Below, piece after piece: positions 49,267 to 57,769 of a stretch of DNA of 61,712 bases. Below the pieces are notes generated by a model. It did not search any database. It was not told the DNA's origin and was given only the letters and a program-made list of their open reading frames with translations. The stretch is from Amycolatopsis anabasis (GTDB taxonomy: Bacteria > Actinomycetota > Actinomycetes > Mycobacteriales > Pseudonocardiaceae), in contig NZ_VTHK01000050.1 of assembly GCF_009765355.1 (NCBI RefSeq), positions 6,606-68,317 on the forward strand. Direction: 5' to 3'. Position numbers and translations under genes: made by a program. Positions within the stretch are counted from its first letter, which is position 1. Every line of letters begins with the position of its first letter.

Positions 49267-50448
49267 TCATCGTGCCGTGTCGAGTTCGGAGAGCAGCAGG
49301 GCGATTTCGTCCTCGGTGTTGTAGTAGTGCACCGAGGCGCGGACCAGATCGGGCAGGTTCCGGCCGGTGAAGTCGTACTGGGCCGAGGTGCGCGAGGACA
49401 CCGAAACGTTGATCTTCGCGGCGGCCAGCCGATCCTTGATCTCCCGCGCGGGCACCCCGGAAACGCTGAACGTGACGATCCCGCACTGCCGCGCGCCGGT
49501 GTCGTGCACGGTCACCCCGGGCAGCTGCCGCAGATCCGCGCGCAGCCGCGCGGCGAGCGCGGTCACCCGCTCCTCGATCGCGGGCAGGCCCCAGGAGAGC
49601 GCGTAATCGACCGCCGCGCCGAGACCCAGCGTGCCCGCGATGTCCTTCTCCCAGCACTCGAACCGCCGCGCCGAGGCGTGCACCCGGTACTCGTCCGGCG
49701 CGGTCCAGGTGGCCGAGTGCAGGTCGAGCATCGCGGGCTCGAGCCGTTCGCGCAGCCGCGGGTGCGCGTAGAGGAAACCGGTGCCCCGCGGTCCGCGCAG
49801 GTACTTCCGGCCGGTGACGCTCAGCGCGTCGCACCGCAACCGGCGCACGTCCAGGTCGAGCTGCCCCGCGGACTGGCAGGCGTCGAGCAGGAACGGGATC
49901 CCGGCGGCCTCGGCGACCGCGCCCACCTCCTCGGCCGGGTTGACCAGCCCGCCCTGGGTCGGCACGTGGTTCATCGCGATGAGCTTGACCCGGCCGTCGA
50001 TCCGCCGCCGCAGATCCTCGACGTCCGGCTGCCCGGTCTCGTCGTCCTCGATCACCTCGACCGTCGCCCCGGTGCGCCGGGCGATCTGCAGGTAGGCGAT
50101 CGCGTTGCTGCCGTACTCCGAGCGGCAGGTGAGGATCCGGTCGCCTGCGGAGAACGGGATCGCGTAGCAGATCGCCTGCCAGGCCCGGGTGGCGTGGTCG
50201 GTCACCGCGATGTCGTCGGCGTCCGCGTTCAGCATGGTGGCGATCGAGGAGTAGACGGCGTCCAGCCGGGGCCGGGCTTCGGCGGCGGCCTCGTACCCGC
50301 CGCGCCGCGACTCCGCGCGCAGGTGCTCGACGACCGTGTCGGTGACGATCGCGGGCGGCAGCGCGGCGCCGGCGTTGTTGAAGTGGGTCACCAGGCCGCA
50401 GCCCGGCGTCTCGTCCCGGGAGCGGCGCACATCCTGCATACTGAACAT
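49267..50448 (-). CDS. Class-V aminotransferase-fold PLP enzyme (cysteine desulfurase/isopenicillin N epimerase-like)
   Basis: 393 residues; ATG at 50448, with a second ATG at 50439. HFNNAGAALPP near the N-terminus, LLDACQSAGQLDLDV (PLP Asp) and SVTGRKYLRGPRGTGFLY (Schiff-base Lys) are clear class-V features. A desulfurase active-site Cys loop is not evident, so an epimerase, lyase or transaminase role is as likely. Operon with the HpaB-type gene; divergent from the GntR gene at 50501. Confidence 0.86.
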   Translation of the reverse strand: MFSMQDVRRSRDETPGCGLVTHFNNAGAALPPAIVTDTVVEHLRAESRRGGYEAAAEARPRLDAVYSSIATMLNADADDIAVTDHATRAWQAICYAIPFSAGDRILTCRSEYGSNAIAYLQIARRTGATVEVIEDDETGQPDVEDLRRRIDGRVKLIAMNHVPTQGGLVNPAEEVGAVAEAAGIPFLLDACQSAGQLDLDVRRLRCDALSVTGRKYLRGPRGTGFLYAHPRLRERLEPAMLDLHSATWTAPDEYRVHASARRFECWEKDIAGTLGLGAAVDYALSWGLPAIEERVTALAARLRADLRQLPGVTVHDTGARQCGIVTFSVSGVPAREIKDRLAAAKINVSVSSRTSAQYDFTGRNLPDLVRASVHYYNTEDEIALLLSELDTAR

Positions 50449-50500
50449 GTAATCTGAATACAGTACGAACACTTTGCATGCAACGTTGGAGCCGACCGCG

Positions 50501-51130
50501 ATGACCAGGGACCCACTGCGGCGCGACCTCACCGCCGAGGTGACCGCTCGCGTGCTGGACGGCCGGTTGCCGGAGAACACGCGGGTGAACGAGGTGCGGC
50601 TCGCGGGCGAGCTGGGTGTCAGCCGGACCCCGTTGCGCGAGGCGCTGATCGGGCTCGCCGACCAGGGCCTGCTGGTTTCCGCGCCGGGCCGGGGATTCCT
50701 GGTTCCGCCGCTGGATCTGGAGGAGGCGCGGCGGCTCTACCCGCTGGTGGCCGAGCTGGAGGCGCTGGCCGTGCGCTGGACCGCGTTGCAGGATCTGCGC
50801 AGCCTCACCGGGTTGCTCGACGAGTGCTCCGACGAGATGGACCGGGCGGTCGAGGCGGGGGAGGAGCCGTCCGAACTCGATGACCGCTGGCACGGGCTGC
50901 TGCTGTCGCGGTGCGCGAATCCGCAGCTGCTCCGGTTGATCGCGCAGACCAAGCCGCTGCTCAAGCGGTACGAGGTGCTCTACTTCGGTGGCGTGGAACG
51001 GGCGCGGGAGAGCATCGGGGAACACCGGCGCGTCTCGGCCGCGATCCGGGACGGTGACCTGGCCGAGGCCACCAAGTGGCTCGTGCAGAACTGGGTGAAG
51101 GCGTCCGCGTATCTCGGTGCGGCCGAGTGA
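50501..51130 (+). CDS. GntR-family regulator, FCD type
   Basis: 209 residues from the ATG at 50501 (TTGGAG upstream); an ATG at 50474 is possible. The winged helix is RVNEVRLAGELGVSRTPLRE, followed by the helical FCD domain with metal/ligand residues (LDDRWHGLLLSRCANPQLL, EHRRVSAAIRDGDLAEA). The 52-bp gap to the divergent PLP-enzyme gene leaves one shared operator, so it probably controls the HpaB/PLP operon in response to a small carboxylate. Confidence 0.9.
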   Translation: MTRDPLRRDLTAEVTARVLDGRLPENTRVNEVRLAGELGVSRTPLREALIGLADQGLLVSAPGRGFLVPPLDLEEARRLYPLVAELEALAVRWTALQDLRSLTGLLDECSDEMDRAVEAGEEPSELDDRWHGLLLSRCANPQLLRLIAQTKPLLKRYEVLYFGGVERARESIGEHRRVSAAIRDGDLAEATKWLVQNWVKASAYLGAAE

Positions 51131-51155
51131 CGCGGACCGGACGAAGGGCGGGACC

Positions 51156-51917
51156 ATGATCGTGCTGGCGCACGTGAGCGACATCCACCTCGACGGCGGC
51201 GAACGCAGTGCCGAGCGGACCAGCCGCGTGCTGGACTACCTGAAGAACCTGCCGAGCCCGGTGGACGCGGTGCTGGTGACCGGGGATATCGCCGATCACG
51301 GGCTCGCCGCGGAGTACCGCCAGGCGCGGGCGCTGCTTTCCTTGCCCTACCCCGTTTTCCACTGCCCCGGGAACCACGACAAGCGGCCCCAGTACCGGGA
51401 GTTCCTGCTCGGCGAGCCCGCGGCGGAGGGGCCGATCAACCAGTTCGGGGCGGCCGGGGGCGCGGTTTTCGCGCTGTGCGATTCGAGCATTCCCGGGCAG
51501 GGCGACGGTTTCCTCGACGACGAGACGCTCGCCTGGCTGGACGGTGTGCTCGCCGAAAACGCCGATCTCCCCGCGTTCGTCTGCTTCCACCACCCACCGG
51601 TGGAACTGCACCAGCCCCTCATCGACGCCATCCGGCAGACCGGGGAGGACCGGCTGGCCGGGGTGATCGAACGCCACCCGAACGTCGCCGCGCTGCTGTG
51701 CGGGCACGCGCACACCCCGGCCGCCACGACGTTCGCCGGTCGCCCGCTGCGAGTGGCGCCCGGGGTGGTCTCCACGCTCGAACTCCCCTGGGAACACCTG
51801 GGAAACCGCGCGTTCGCCGACGGCGGCCCGCTGGACTACGACCAGCCGCCCGCGATCGCCTTCCACGTCCTCGACGACACCGGCCGCCTCACCACCCACT
51901 ACCGCGTCGTCCCCTGA
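51156..51917 (+). CDS. Calcineurin-like metallophosphoesterase (CpdA type)
   Basis: 253 residues; ATG at 51156. Metal-binding motifs in order: HVSDIHLDGG, VTGDIADHG, CPGNHDKRP, FHHPPVE, CGHAHTPA, as in class III cyclic-nucleotide phosphodiesterases. Cytoplasmic. Lies 25 bp after the GntR gene, so probably co-transcribed. cAMP phosphodiesterase activity is plausible but other phosphoesters are possible. Confidence 0.9.
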   Translation: MIVLAHVSDIHLDGGERSAERTSRVLDYLKNLPSPVDAVLVTGDIADHGLAAEYRQARALLSLPYPVFHCPGNHDKRPQYREFLLGEPAAEGPINQFGAAGGAVFALCDSSIPGQGDGFLDDETLAWLDGVLAENADLPAFVCFHHPPVELHQPLIDAIRQTGEDRLAGVIERHPNVAALLCGHAHTPAATTFAGRPLRVAPGVVSTLELPWEHLGNRAFADGGPLDYDQPPAIAFHVLDDTGRLTTHYRVVP

Positions 51918-51924
51918 CCGGCCC

Positions 51925-51944
51925 CGAAAGCGCGCGCACTTTCG
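51925..51944 (+). terminator. Possible short hairpin terminator
   Basis: CGAAAG (51925-51930) and CTTTCG (51939-51944) pair around an alternating CG loop, just after the phosphoesterase stop at 51917. Short stem, no U tract. Confidence 0.45.
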
Positions 51945-52117
51945 CTATTGAGCCGAGCGCCCACGAGAGGATGGGAATTCCCCCACAATTTATCTCATCG
52001 CGAAAAGCAATAGCGGATCGTTACTACACTAATGCCGGATCGGGGCCGAAGGGTTTCCCGGCCCCGCCAGCGGCGTCGTAGGGTCGCTGCGGATTTCCGG
52101 CCTTGCGAGGTGCTCTG

Positions 52118-53323
52118 GTGGTGGTCGATCCTGTTTTGCCGCCCGGCGAGCGCATCCGGCTGTACCGCAGGCGGGCTGGGCTCACGCAGGAGCAGTGCGC
52201 GCAGCTCAAGGGGTGCACGGCGTCGGCGTGGCGGAAGTGGGAATCCGGCGAGCGGCAGGTGGCCGCGTTTTCCGACTGGATCGAGATCGCCAGGATCCTC
52301 CGGGTGCGGGACCTGTACAAGCTGACCGGGCTGCCCGTTGGCGAGCTGCCGGACGAGCCGGCCGAGCACGCCACGGTGCCCGCGATCCGGGCCGCGATGA
52401 CCTCGTTCGATCCGCGTCTCGCCGCCGAGCCCGATGTCGCCAGGCTGCACCGGGCGGTCGAGACGACGTGGACCATCTGGCAGGAGCGGCGCCCGTTCAC
52501 GCAGGTCGGTTCGATGCTCCCCGGTCTGATCACCGAGGTCCGGGCGACCATTCCGGTCATCGACGGGCCCGAGCGCGCCTGCCTGCTGCGCGCCGCGTCG
52601 ATGCTCTACTTCCTGGCCAGGGCGTTCACCAAACGGGTCGGTGCGCACGATGTGTCGCTGCTGGCCGCCGATCGGGCCATGGCCGCCGCGATCAAGGCCG
52701 ACGACCTCGACTTCCGGGCGGCGGCGGCCTGGAATGTCGGGATGATCCTGGCCGAGCAGGGGCATGTCGAGGTGGTGCAGGAGCTTGCCCGGGACGCGGC
52801 CGCCAAGCTGGAGCCGACGTTGTCGGACGGTTCGCCCGAGCGGATGAGCGTCTTCGGCGCCCTGCACCTGCTTCGCGCCGTGCAGTTCGCGCGGCTCGGC
52901 GACGAGCACGGGGTGGTGAGCGCGCTGGACACGGCCGAAGACGTGGCGGCGCGACTCGGTGAGCGCAACGACTTCCGGACCGTCTTCGGCCCGACCAACG
53001 TCGGTATCTACCGGATGTGGCTCGCCGTCGAGCTTTCCAAACCCGGTGAGGCGATCCGCCAGGCCCAGCGCTACGACATCACCACGGTCCCGAGTGTGGA
53101 GCGGCGGTTTTCGCACTACGTCGAGCTCGCCAGGGCCTACAGCATTCGCGCGGAGGACGTCGCCGCGATCCATCTGCTGCTGCGCGCCGAGCAGGAGTCG
53201 GCCGAGGAACTGCGGTTCAACGTCGAGGTCCGCGCGATGGTGCGGGAACTGCTCCGCCGGGAGAGCCCGGTCACCCGCATCGAACTCCGCCCGCTCGCCG
53301 ACCGCATCGGCGTGCTCCGCTGA
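52118..53323 (+). CDS. XRE-type helix-turn-helix regulator with long helical C-terminal domain
   Basis: 401 residues from the GTG at 52118 (GAGG eight bases upstream); TTG at 52103 is an alternative. HTH: RIRLYRRRAGLTQEQCAQLK and then ASAWRKWESGERQ. The remaining ~320 residues are a helical, TPR-like array (e.g. LRAASMLYFLARAF, AAAAWNVGMILAEQGHVEV). This architecture is common in actinomycetes, where such proteins often sit beside a target gene. The membrane-phosphatase gene follows 198 bp later. Confidence 0.85.
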   Translation: MVVDPVLPPGERIRLYRRRAGLTQEQCAQLKGCTASAWRKWESGERQVAAFSDWIEIARILRVRDLYKLTGLPVGELPDEPAEHATVPAIRAAMTSFDPRLAAEPDVARLHRAVETTWTIWQERRPFTQVGSMLPGLITEVRATIPVIDGPERACLLRAASMLYFLARAFTKRVGAHDVSLLAADRAMAAAIKADDLDFRAAAAWNVGMILAEQGHVEVVQELARDAAAKLEPTLSDGSPERMSVFGALHLLRAVQFARLGDEHGVVSALDTAEDVAARLGERNDFRTVFGPTNVGIYRMWLAVELSKPGEAIRQAQRYDITTVPSVERRFSHYVELARAYSIRAEDVAAIHLLLRAEQESAEELRFNVEVRAMVRELLRRESPVTRIELRPLADRIGVLR

Positions 53324-53422
53324 ACCTGGACGCGCCGGGCGACCGGCACATCGCGGGGCGCAGCGTCGTACCACGTCCGGTGTGAGTTTTTCGCGGGGAA
53401 CGCGCTTAGCCTGAAAGTGCCT

Positions 53423-53445
53423 AATTGCGAGGCGTTACCTCAATT
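53423..53445. promoter_or_regulatory. Interrupted palindrome in the promoter region of the membrane-phosphatase gene
   Basis: AATT-gc-GAGG-cgtta-CCTC-AATT: arms match except for a two-base bulge. It stands out as AT-rich. A TAGCCT box (53407-53412), resembling actinobacterial -10 elements, lies immediately before it. A candidate site for the neighbouring XRE regulator. Confidence 0.35.
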
Positions 53446-53521
53446 TCCGCTGCGCCCATTCGGGGCCGGAATCAGCGCGGCCTTTTCCCGGGCGTTCGGA
53501 GCGGACGGATTGGAGACCGCG

Positions 53522-55009
53522 ATGTCCACGACCGGTGCACCGAGGATTTCCCTGCCGTCCCGGCGGTCCTGGTGGCTCGCCGGTGGCGTGCTCGGTTTGG
53601 CGTTCGGCTATTTCTTCTGGTACACGCCCTATGCGGCGCTGACCAAGGCATTGTCGTCCGGCCTGTTACCCGGCATGGATTCCCGCGTGGGTGGGCTGGT
53701 GCTCTTACCGGCCGCGGCGCTGGGCACCCTGGCCGGTGTCCCGCTGTTCCTGATCATCTCCGGTTGGTGGCGCTATCTCGGCACCCGCCGGTTGCTCGGC
53801 AGGGCGACGCGGTTCCCCGGTCCCGCGATGATTCTCACCGGGTTCTGCATGGCGCTGGTCATCGCGACGACCACGCTGAACTACACGTTCACCGGCGTCT
53901 CGATCCTGTTCATGCTGCTGATGATGCGAGCGGGAGTGCTGGTCCTCTCGCCGATCGTGGACACCATCCGCCGCCGAACGGTCCGCGTCCACTCGTGGGC
54001 GGCGCTGGTGTTGAGCCTGTTCGCCGTGCTCACGGCGCTCGGTGACGTCAGCGACCATCGGCTCACCCTCGCCGCCGTGCTCAGCCTCGCCGGGTACTTC
54101 CTCGGCTACCTCGGCCGGTTCGAGATCATGAGCCGGGTCGCCAAGACCGGCGACGAACGGACCGACCGGCGCTACCTCGCCGAAGAAGCGGTCTGCGCGG
54201 CCGTCTGGCAGTTCGTGCTGTGCGCGGCACTGGCGCTGCTGGGCGCCGGTCCCGTGTCCAGTGCCCTGCGCGAGGGGTTCACCACGTTCCTGTCCACCCC
54301 GGCGGTGCTGCCCGCCTTCGGCATCGGCCTGCTCTATTCGGCGCTGTACGTGTACGGCACGCTGATCTACCTCGACCCTCGCGAATACACCTGGTGCGTA
54401 CCGGCGAACCGTTGTGCGAGCCTGGTTTCCGGCCTCGTGGCCTCGTTCGGCTTGACCTGGTTGACCGGTATCGCGGCACCCGGCGGCGGCCAGCTCGTCG
54501 CGACCGGCTTCGTCCTCCTCGCGATTCTCGCGCTGAGCTATCCGGCCCTCGTCACGGCCGGGCGGCGCGCCGGTGCCCACGCCGCCCGGCCGTTGCTGCT
54601 GTTCGTGTGCGGTGGCAACACCTGCCGCTCGGCCATGGCCGAAGCCATCGCGCGCACCGTTCTCGATCGTCGGCGGGTGCTCAGCGCGGGCCTCGACGCC
54701 GAACCCGGTGCGCCCATGCCCGCCGAGGCGATGACCGCGCTACGTGAACTCGGGATACCCGCGAACCAGCACCGAGCCCGCCGGCTGACTCCCGAGATGA
54801 TCGGCAAGGCCGATGCGGTGTACTGCATGACCACCGCGCAGCGCTTGGCCGTGGTGTCCCTCGCCCCCGATGCCGCCGGAAAGACGACCCGCCTCGACCT
54901 CGAGGGCGACATCCCCAATCCGCACGGGCAACCCCAACCCGAATACCGGCGCTGCGCCGACCGCATCCGGCACGCGATCACCCGGCGGCTGGCCACGACC
55001 GGAAGCTAG
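53522..55009 (+). CDS. Fusion: ~10-TM DMT-like membrane domain plus low-molecular-weight phosphatase domain
   Basis: 495 residues from the ATG at 53522 (GGAG upstream). Residues ~15-345 form about ten hydrophobic helices, e.g. WWLAGGVLGLAFGYFFWY and later LLYSALYVYGTLIYL, resembling paired DMT/EamA repeats. From ~360 there is a complete low-molecular-weight phosphatase: VCGGNTCRSAMAEA (C-x5-R-S loop), AVYCMTTAQR, and DIPNPHGQP (acid Asp loop). The loop has Thr where the arginine phosphatase YwlE has Thr and tyrosine phosphatases usually have Ile, hinting at phosphoarginine or an unusual substrate. Two TTA codons (53666, 53705). An arsenate-reductase role is less likely, since its extra Cys pair is not obvious. 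Confidence 0.85.
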   Translation: MSTTGAPRISLPSRRSWWLAGGVLGLAFGYFFWYTPYAALTKALSSGLLPGMDSRVGGLVLLPAAALGTLAGVPLFLIISGWWRYLGTRRLLGRATRFPGPAMILTGFCMALVIATTTLNYTFTGVSILFMLLMMRAGVLVLSPIVDTIRRRTVRVHSWAALVLSLFAVLTALGDVSDHRLTLAAVLSLAGYFLGYLGRFEIMSRVAKTGDERTDRRYLAEEAVCAAVWQFVLCAALALLGAGPVSSALREGFTTFLSTPAVLPAFGIGLLYSALYVYGTLIYLDPREYTWCVPANRCASLVSGLVASFGLTWLTGIAAPGGGQLVATGFVLLAILALSYPALVTAGRRAGAHAARPLLLFVCGGNTCRSAMAEAIARTVLDRRRVLSAGLDAEPGAPMPAEAMTALRELGIPANQHRARRLTPEMIGKADAVYCMTTAQRLAVVSLAPDAAGKTTRLDLEGDIPNPHGQPQPEYRRCADRIRHAITRRLATTGS

Positions 55010-55211
55010 CCCGGCCGGACGCCGCCCCAGTGCGTGGTTCGGCATGGTGCCACCGCCGGTGTCAGTGACCCGCGAGTAGCGCCTTTCACTGGAACTCATC
55101 TCTTACTGGGTGGGCCGGTCGGCCGTTTCGGCCATCGTGTGCAGCGGGCAACAATTGGTCTGGACCAACACCCGCTGCCAGCGTCCCATGAAGTCGATCG
55201 GAGCGGCAATC

Positions 55212-56558
55212 GTGGACAACGCCGAAACCGCGGCCGGGCTCGGCCGGTCCTCGAAGACCGAACGCCCCCGGTTCTCCCGCCGGGCACTCGTCGCCGGAGC
55301 CGCGGGAAACCTCATCGAGTTCTACGACTCCGCGATCTACACCCTGCTCGCGCCGGTGTTCTCCCAGCAGTTCTTCCCGACCGGCAACCGGGCGATCGCG
55401 CTGCTGTACACCTATGGCATCGTCGTCGGCGTCTCCTTCGTGGTGCGCCCCCTCGCTTCGATGCTGCTGTCCCCGTACGGCGACCGGCACGGACGCGGCC
55501 GGCTGCTTTCGCGCACCCTGTTCATCATGGGCTCCGGTCTGCTGCTGATCGGGTTGACCCCCACGTACCAGACGATCGGCTGGGTCGCTCCGGTGCTCCT
55601 GATCGTCGGCCGGGGCATGCAGAACGTGTCCCAGGCCGGGGAGTTCCAGGCGGCAGCGGCATTCCTCGTCGAGCATGCCCCGCCGAAACACCGGGCGACG
55701 ACGGGTTCCCTGCAGTACGTGAGTTCCGCACTCGGCATCCTGTCCGCCACGCTGGTGGCGAGCCTGGTCACCAGCCTCTTCCCGAAAGACGTGCTCAACG
55801 CGTGGGGCTGGCGGGTGCCGTTCGTGGTCGGCGCCGGGCTCTGCCTGTTCGGGACGTACCTGCGGCGGCGGGCTCCGGAAAGTCCGCTGTTCACCAAGCT
55901 GGCGACCGCCGGGCGGATCGTGCGCAAACCGGTGCGGTCCGCGATCCGCACGCACGGCTCGGGCCTGTTCTTCGTGGCCGCCCTGCAACTGAGCCAGGTC
56001 ACGTTCTACGTCTGGCAGGTCTTCCTGCCCACCTATGCCAGCCTCGTGGCCAAGTTCCCGCTCGGCACCGCGCTGCCCCTGAGCGCGGTCGCGCTGGCGG
56101 CGTTCATCGTGGCTCTCCCGCTGGTGGGCATGCTGTCCGACCGGCTGACCGGGCGCAAGCCGCTCATCGTCCTCGAGGCGGCCTGCTTCGCGGTGTTCGC
56201 CTACCCGGCGCTTTCCCTGCTGCAGCAGCCAACCCCCGGCCGGTACCTGCTCGTGGCGGTCGTCGGCAACCTGCTGCTCGCGCTCACCTACGCCAACGTG
56301 AGCGCGCTGTACTGCGAGTTGTTCCCGACCGGGGTGCGCGCCTCCGGTGTCGGCGTGGCGTACAACCTGGCGATCACGATCTTCGGCGGCAGCACGCCCA
56401 TCGTGGCGACTTCGACCATCGCCGCACACCACAACCTGGCCCTCGGCTACTACATCATGGTGCTGGAAGGAATCGCCGCGCTGGTGTTCTTGTTCCTGCT
56501 GCCGGAAACCCGCGGCCGCGACCTCGACGAGGTATCGGTCACAGCACCGGGAGGATGA
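55212..56558 (+). CDS. MFS transporter, metabolite:H+ symporter type
   Basis: 448 residues from the GTG at 55212 (GGAG upstream); an ATG at 55188 lacks a site. Twelve helices. AGNLIEFYDSAIYTLLAP is the helix-1 signature of the MHS subfamily (proline/betaine, citrate, shikimate-type carriers). DRHGRGRLL and DRLTGRKPLI are the loop 2-3 and 8-9 motifs. Substrate unknown, probably a carboxylate or zwitterion. Confidence 0.88.
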   Translation: MDNAETAAGLGRSSKTERPRFSRRALVAGAAGNLIEFYDSAIYTLLAPVFSQQFFPTGNRAIALLYTYGIVVGVSFVVRPLASMLLSPYGDRHGRGRLLSRTLFIMGSGLLLIGLTPTYQTIGWVAPVLLIVGRGMQNVSQAGEFQAAAAFLVEHAPPKHRATTGSLQYVSSALGILSATLVASLVTSLFPKDVLNAWGWRVPFVVGAGLCLFGTYLRRRAPESPLFTKLATAGRIVRKPVRSAIRTHGSGLFFVAALQLSQVTFYVWQVFLPTYASLVAKFPLGTALPLSAVALAAFIVALPLVGMLSDRLTGRKPLIVLEAACFAVFAYPALSLLQQPTPGRYLLVAVVGNLLLALTYANVSALYCELFPTGVRASGVGVAYNLAITIFGGSTPIVATSTIAAHHNLALGYYIMVLEGIAALVFLFLLPETRGRDLDEVSVTAPGG

Positions 56559-56738
56559 CCTGGGACGGGTGGGCGGCGTCGTGCAGGATCTCGAAGCTGG
56601 TCGGGCGGGAGGTCACCGCGCCGACTGCCGGGGAATCCGGGCGTAGCCGGACGATCCCGTCGCACACGTTGCGCGAACACGTCCCCGTGCCCGGTGTCGG
56701 TGCGCGAGTCCCCCGTTCCGGACGTGCGACTGAGAAAA

Positions 56739-56787
56739 CCCCAATGCGGCATTCGGGGCGTTGAAGGTTCCGAATGCCGCATTGGGG
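56739..56787. terminator. 18-bp perfect-stem hairpin between convergent genes
   Basis: Arms 56739-56756 and 56770-56787 are exact complements around a 13-nt loop. A second, outer pair GAGTCCCCC (56706-56714) and GGGGGACTC (56784-56792) competes with or extends it. It lies between the symporter and asparaginase stops, in a 239-bp gap with no other recognisable content. Confidence 0.8.
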
Positions 56788-56797
56788 GACTCTCGAC

Positions 56798-57769
56798 TCA
56801 GGCCGCCCGGTCGAGTTCGACGGCGAGGTCGCCGACCACCCGCAGGTCGTCGCCGCCGGAGAACGGCAGGAGTGCCGCGGGGTCGGCACCGGCCAGCGCC
56901 AGCGCCGCCGCGGTCACCGGCATCCGCGCCCGCTCCCCGCCGTCGGAGATCTTGACGGCGACGCTCGTGCCGTCCGGCAGCGCGGCCACCTGCACCGCCT
57001 CGAAACCGTCCTTCGCGATCAGCCCGGGCACCGCCCGAATCAGCCGGGTGACCTCGCGCCGGCTGCCGCCGAGTAGCTCCGGGTGGCGGCGAATCGCGTG
57101 GGCGACCCGGTGTTCCGCGCTGCCGTCCGGCGCGGACGCGATCCGGCCGATCGCCGTGGCGAGCCCGCGCAGCGACACCGCGAACAGCGGCGCGCCGCAG
57201 CCGTCCACCGCCACCCGCGCGACCGGCTCGTCGGCCAGGTCCTCGACGGTCCGCGCGATCTCCTGCTGCAGCGGGTGATACGCGTTCAGGTAGTCCACAG
57301 TGGACCATCCGTGGCGGCGGGTGACCGAGAGCATCGCGGCATGCTTCCCGGAACAGTTGTGCGCCAGCCTGCGCGCGTCCCGCCCGGCCGACACCCAGGC
57401 GTCCCGTTCCACCGGATCGAACGGGAGATCCGCCGGATTGCGCAGATCCGCCTCGCCGAGCCCGGCCGAGTCCAGGATCCGTTCCGCACCGGCGAGATGC
57501 ATTCCCTCGCCGGAGTGGCTGGACGCCGCCAGCGCCAGCAGTTCCGGCGGCAGGTCCAGGCCCAGCCGGGTCATCGCGGTGGCCTGCAGCGGTTTGGCCG
57601 CCGATCGCGGGTAGCACGCGCCGTCGATGTCCCCGGCCTGGAACAGCGTGGTCCCGTCCGGCGCCAGCACCACGACCGATCCGTAGTGGACGCTCTCGGT
57701 CATTCCGCCGCGCAGCACGTGCAGCAGGGGCGCGTGGTGCGGCGCGCGGATCTCCGCCGGTCTACGCAT
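56798..57769 (-). CDS. L-asparaginase (asparaginase II family)
   Basis: 323 residues; ATG at 57769 lies within the permease gene (8-bp overlap). Stretches ESVHYGSVVVLAPDG, YPRSAAKPLQATAM, SSHSGEGMHL, HNCSGKHAAMLSV and VAVDGCGAPLFAVSLRGLAT match the actinobacterial/rhizobial asparaginase II family (unlike AnsA/AnsB). Hydrolyses asparagine to aspartate and ammonia in the cytoplasm, fed by the permease encoded just upstream. Confidence 0.9.
   Translation of the reverse strand: MRRPAEIRAPHHAPLLHVLRGGMTESVHYGSVVVLAPDGTTLFQAGDIDGACYPRSAAKPLQATAMTRLGLDLPPELLALAASSHSGEGMHLAGAERILDSAGLGEADLRNPADLPFDPVERDAWVSAGRDARRLAHNCSGKHAAMLSVTRRHGWSTVDYLNAYHPLQQEIARTVEDLADEPVARVAVDGCGAPLFAVSLRGLATAIGRIASAPDGSAEHRVAHAIRRHPELLGGSRREVTRLIRAVPGLIAKDGFEAVQVAALPDGTSVAVKISDGGERARMPVTAAALALAGADPAALLPFSGGDDLRVVGDLAVELDRAA

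Noticed and set aside
53522..55009. Arsenate transporter-reductase fusion
   Set aside because: The phosphatase loop and DIPNP match arginine/tyrosine phosphatases; the additional Cys pair of thioredoxin-linked arsenate reductases and neighbouring ars genes are not seen. Not fully excluded.
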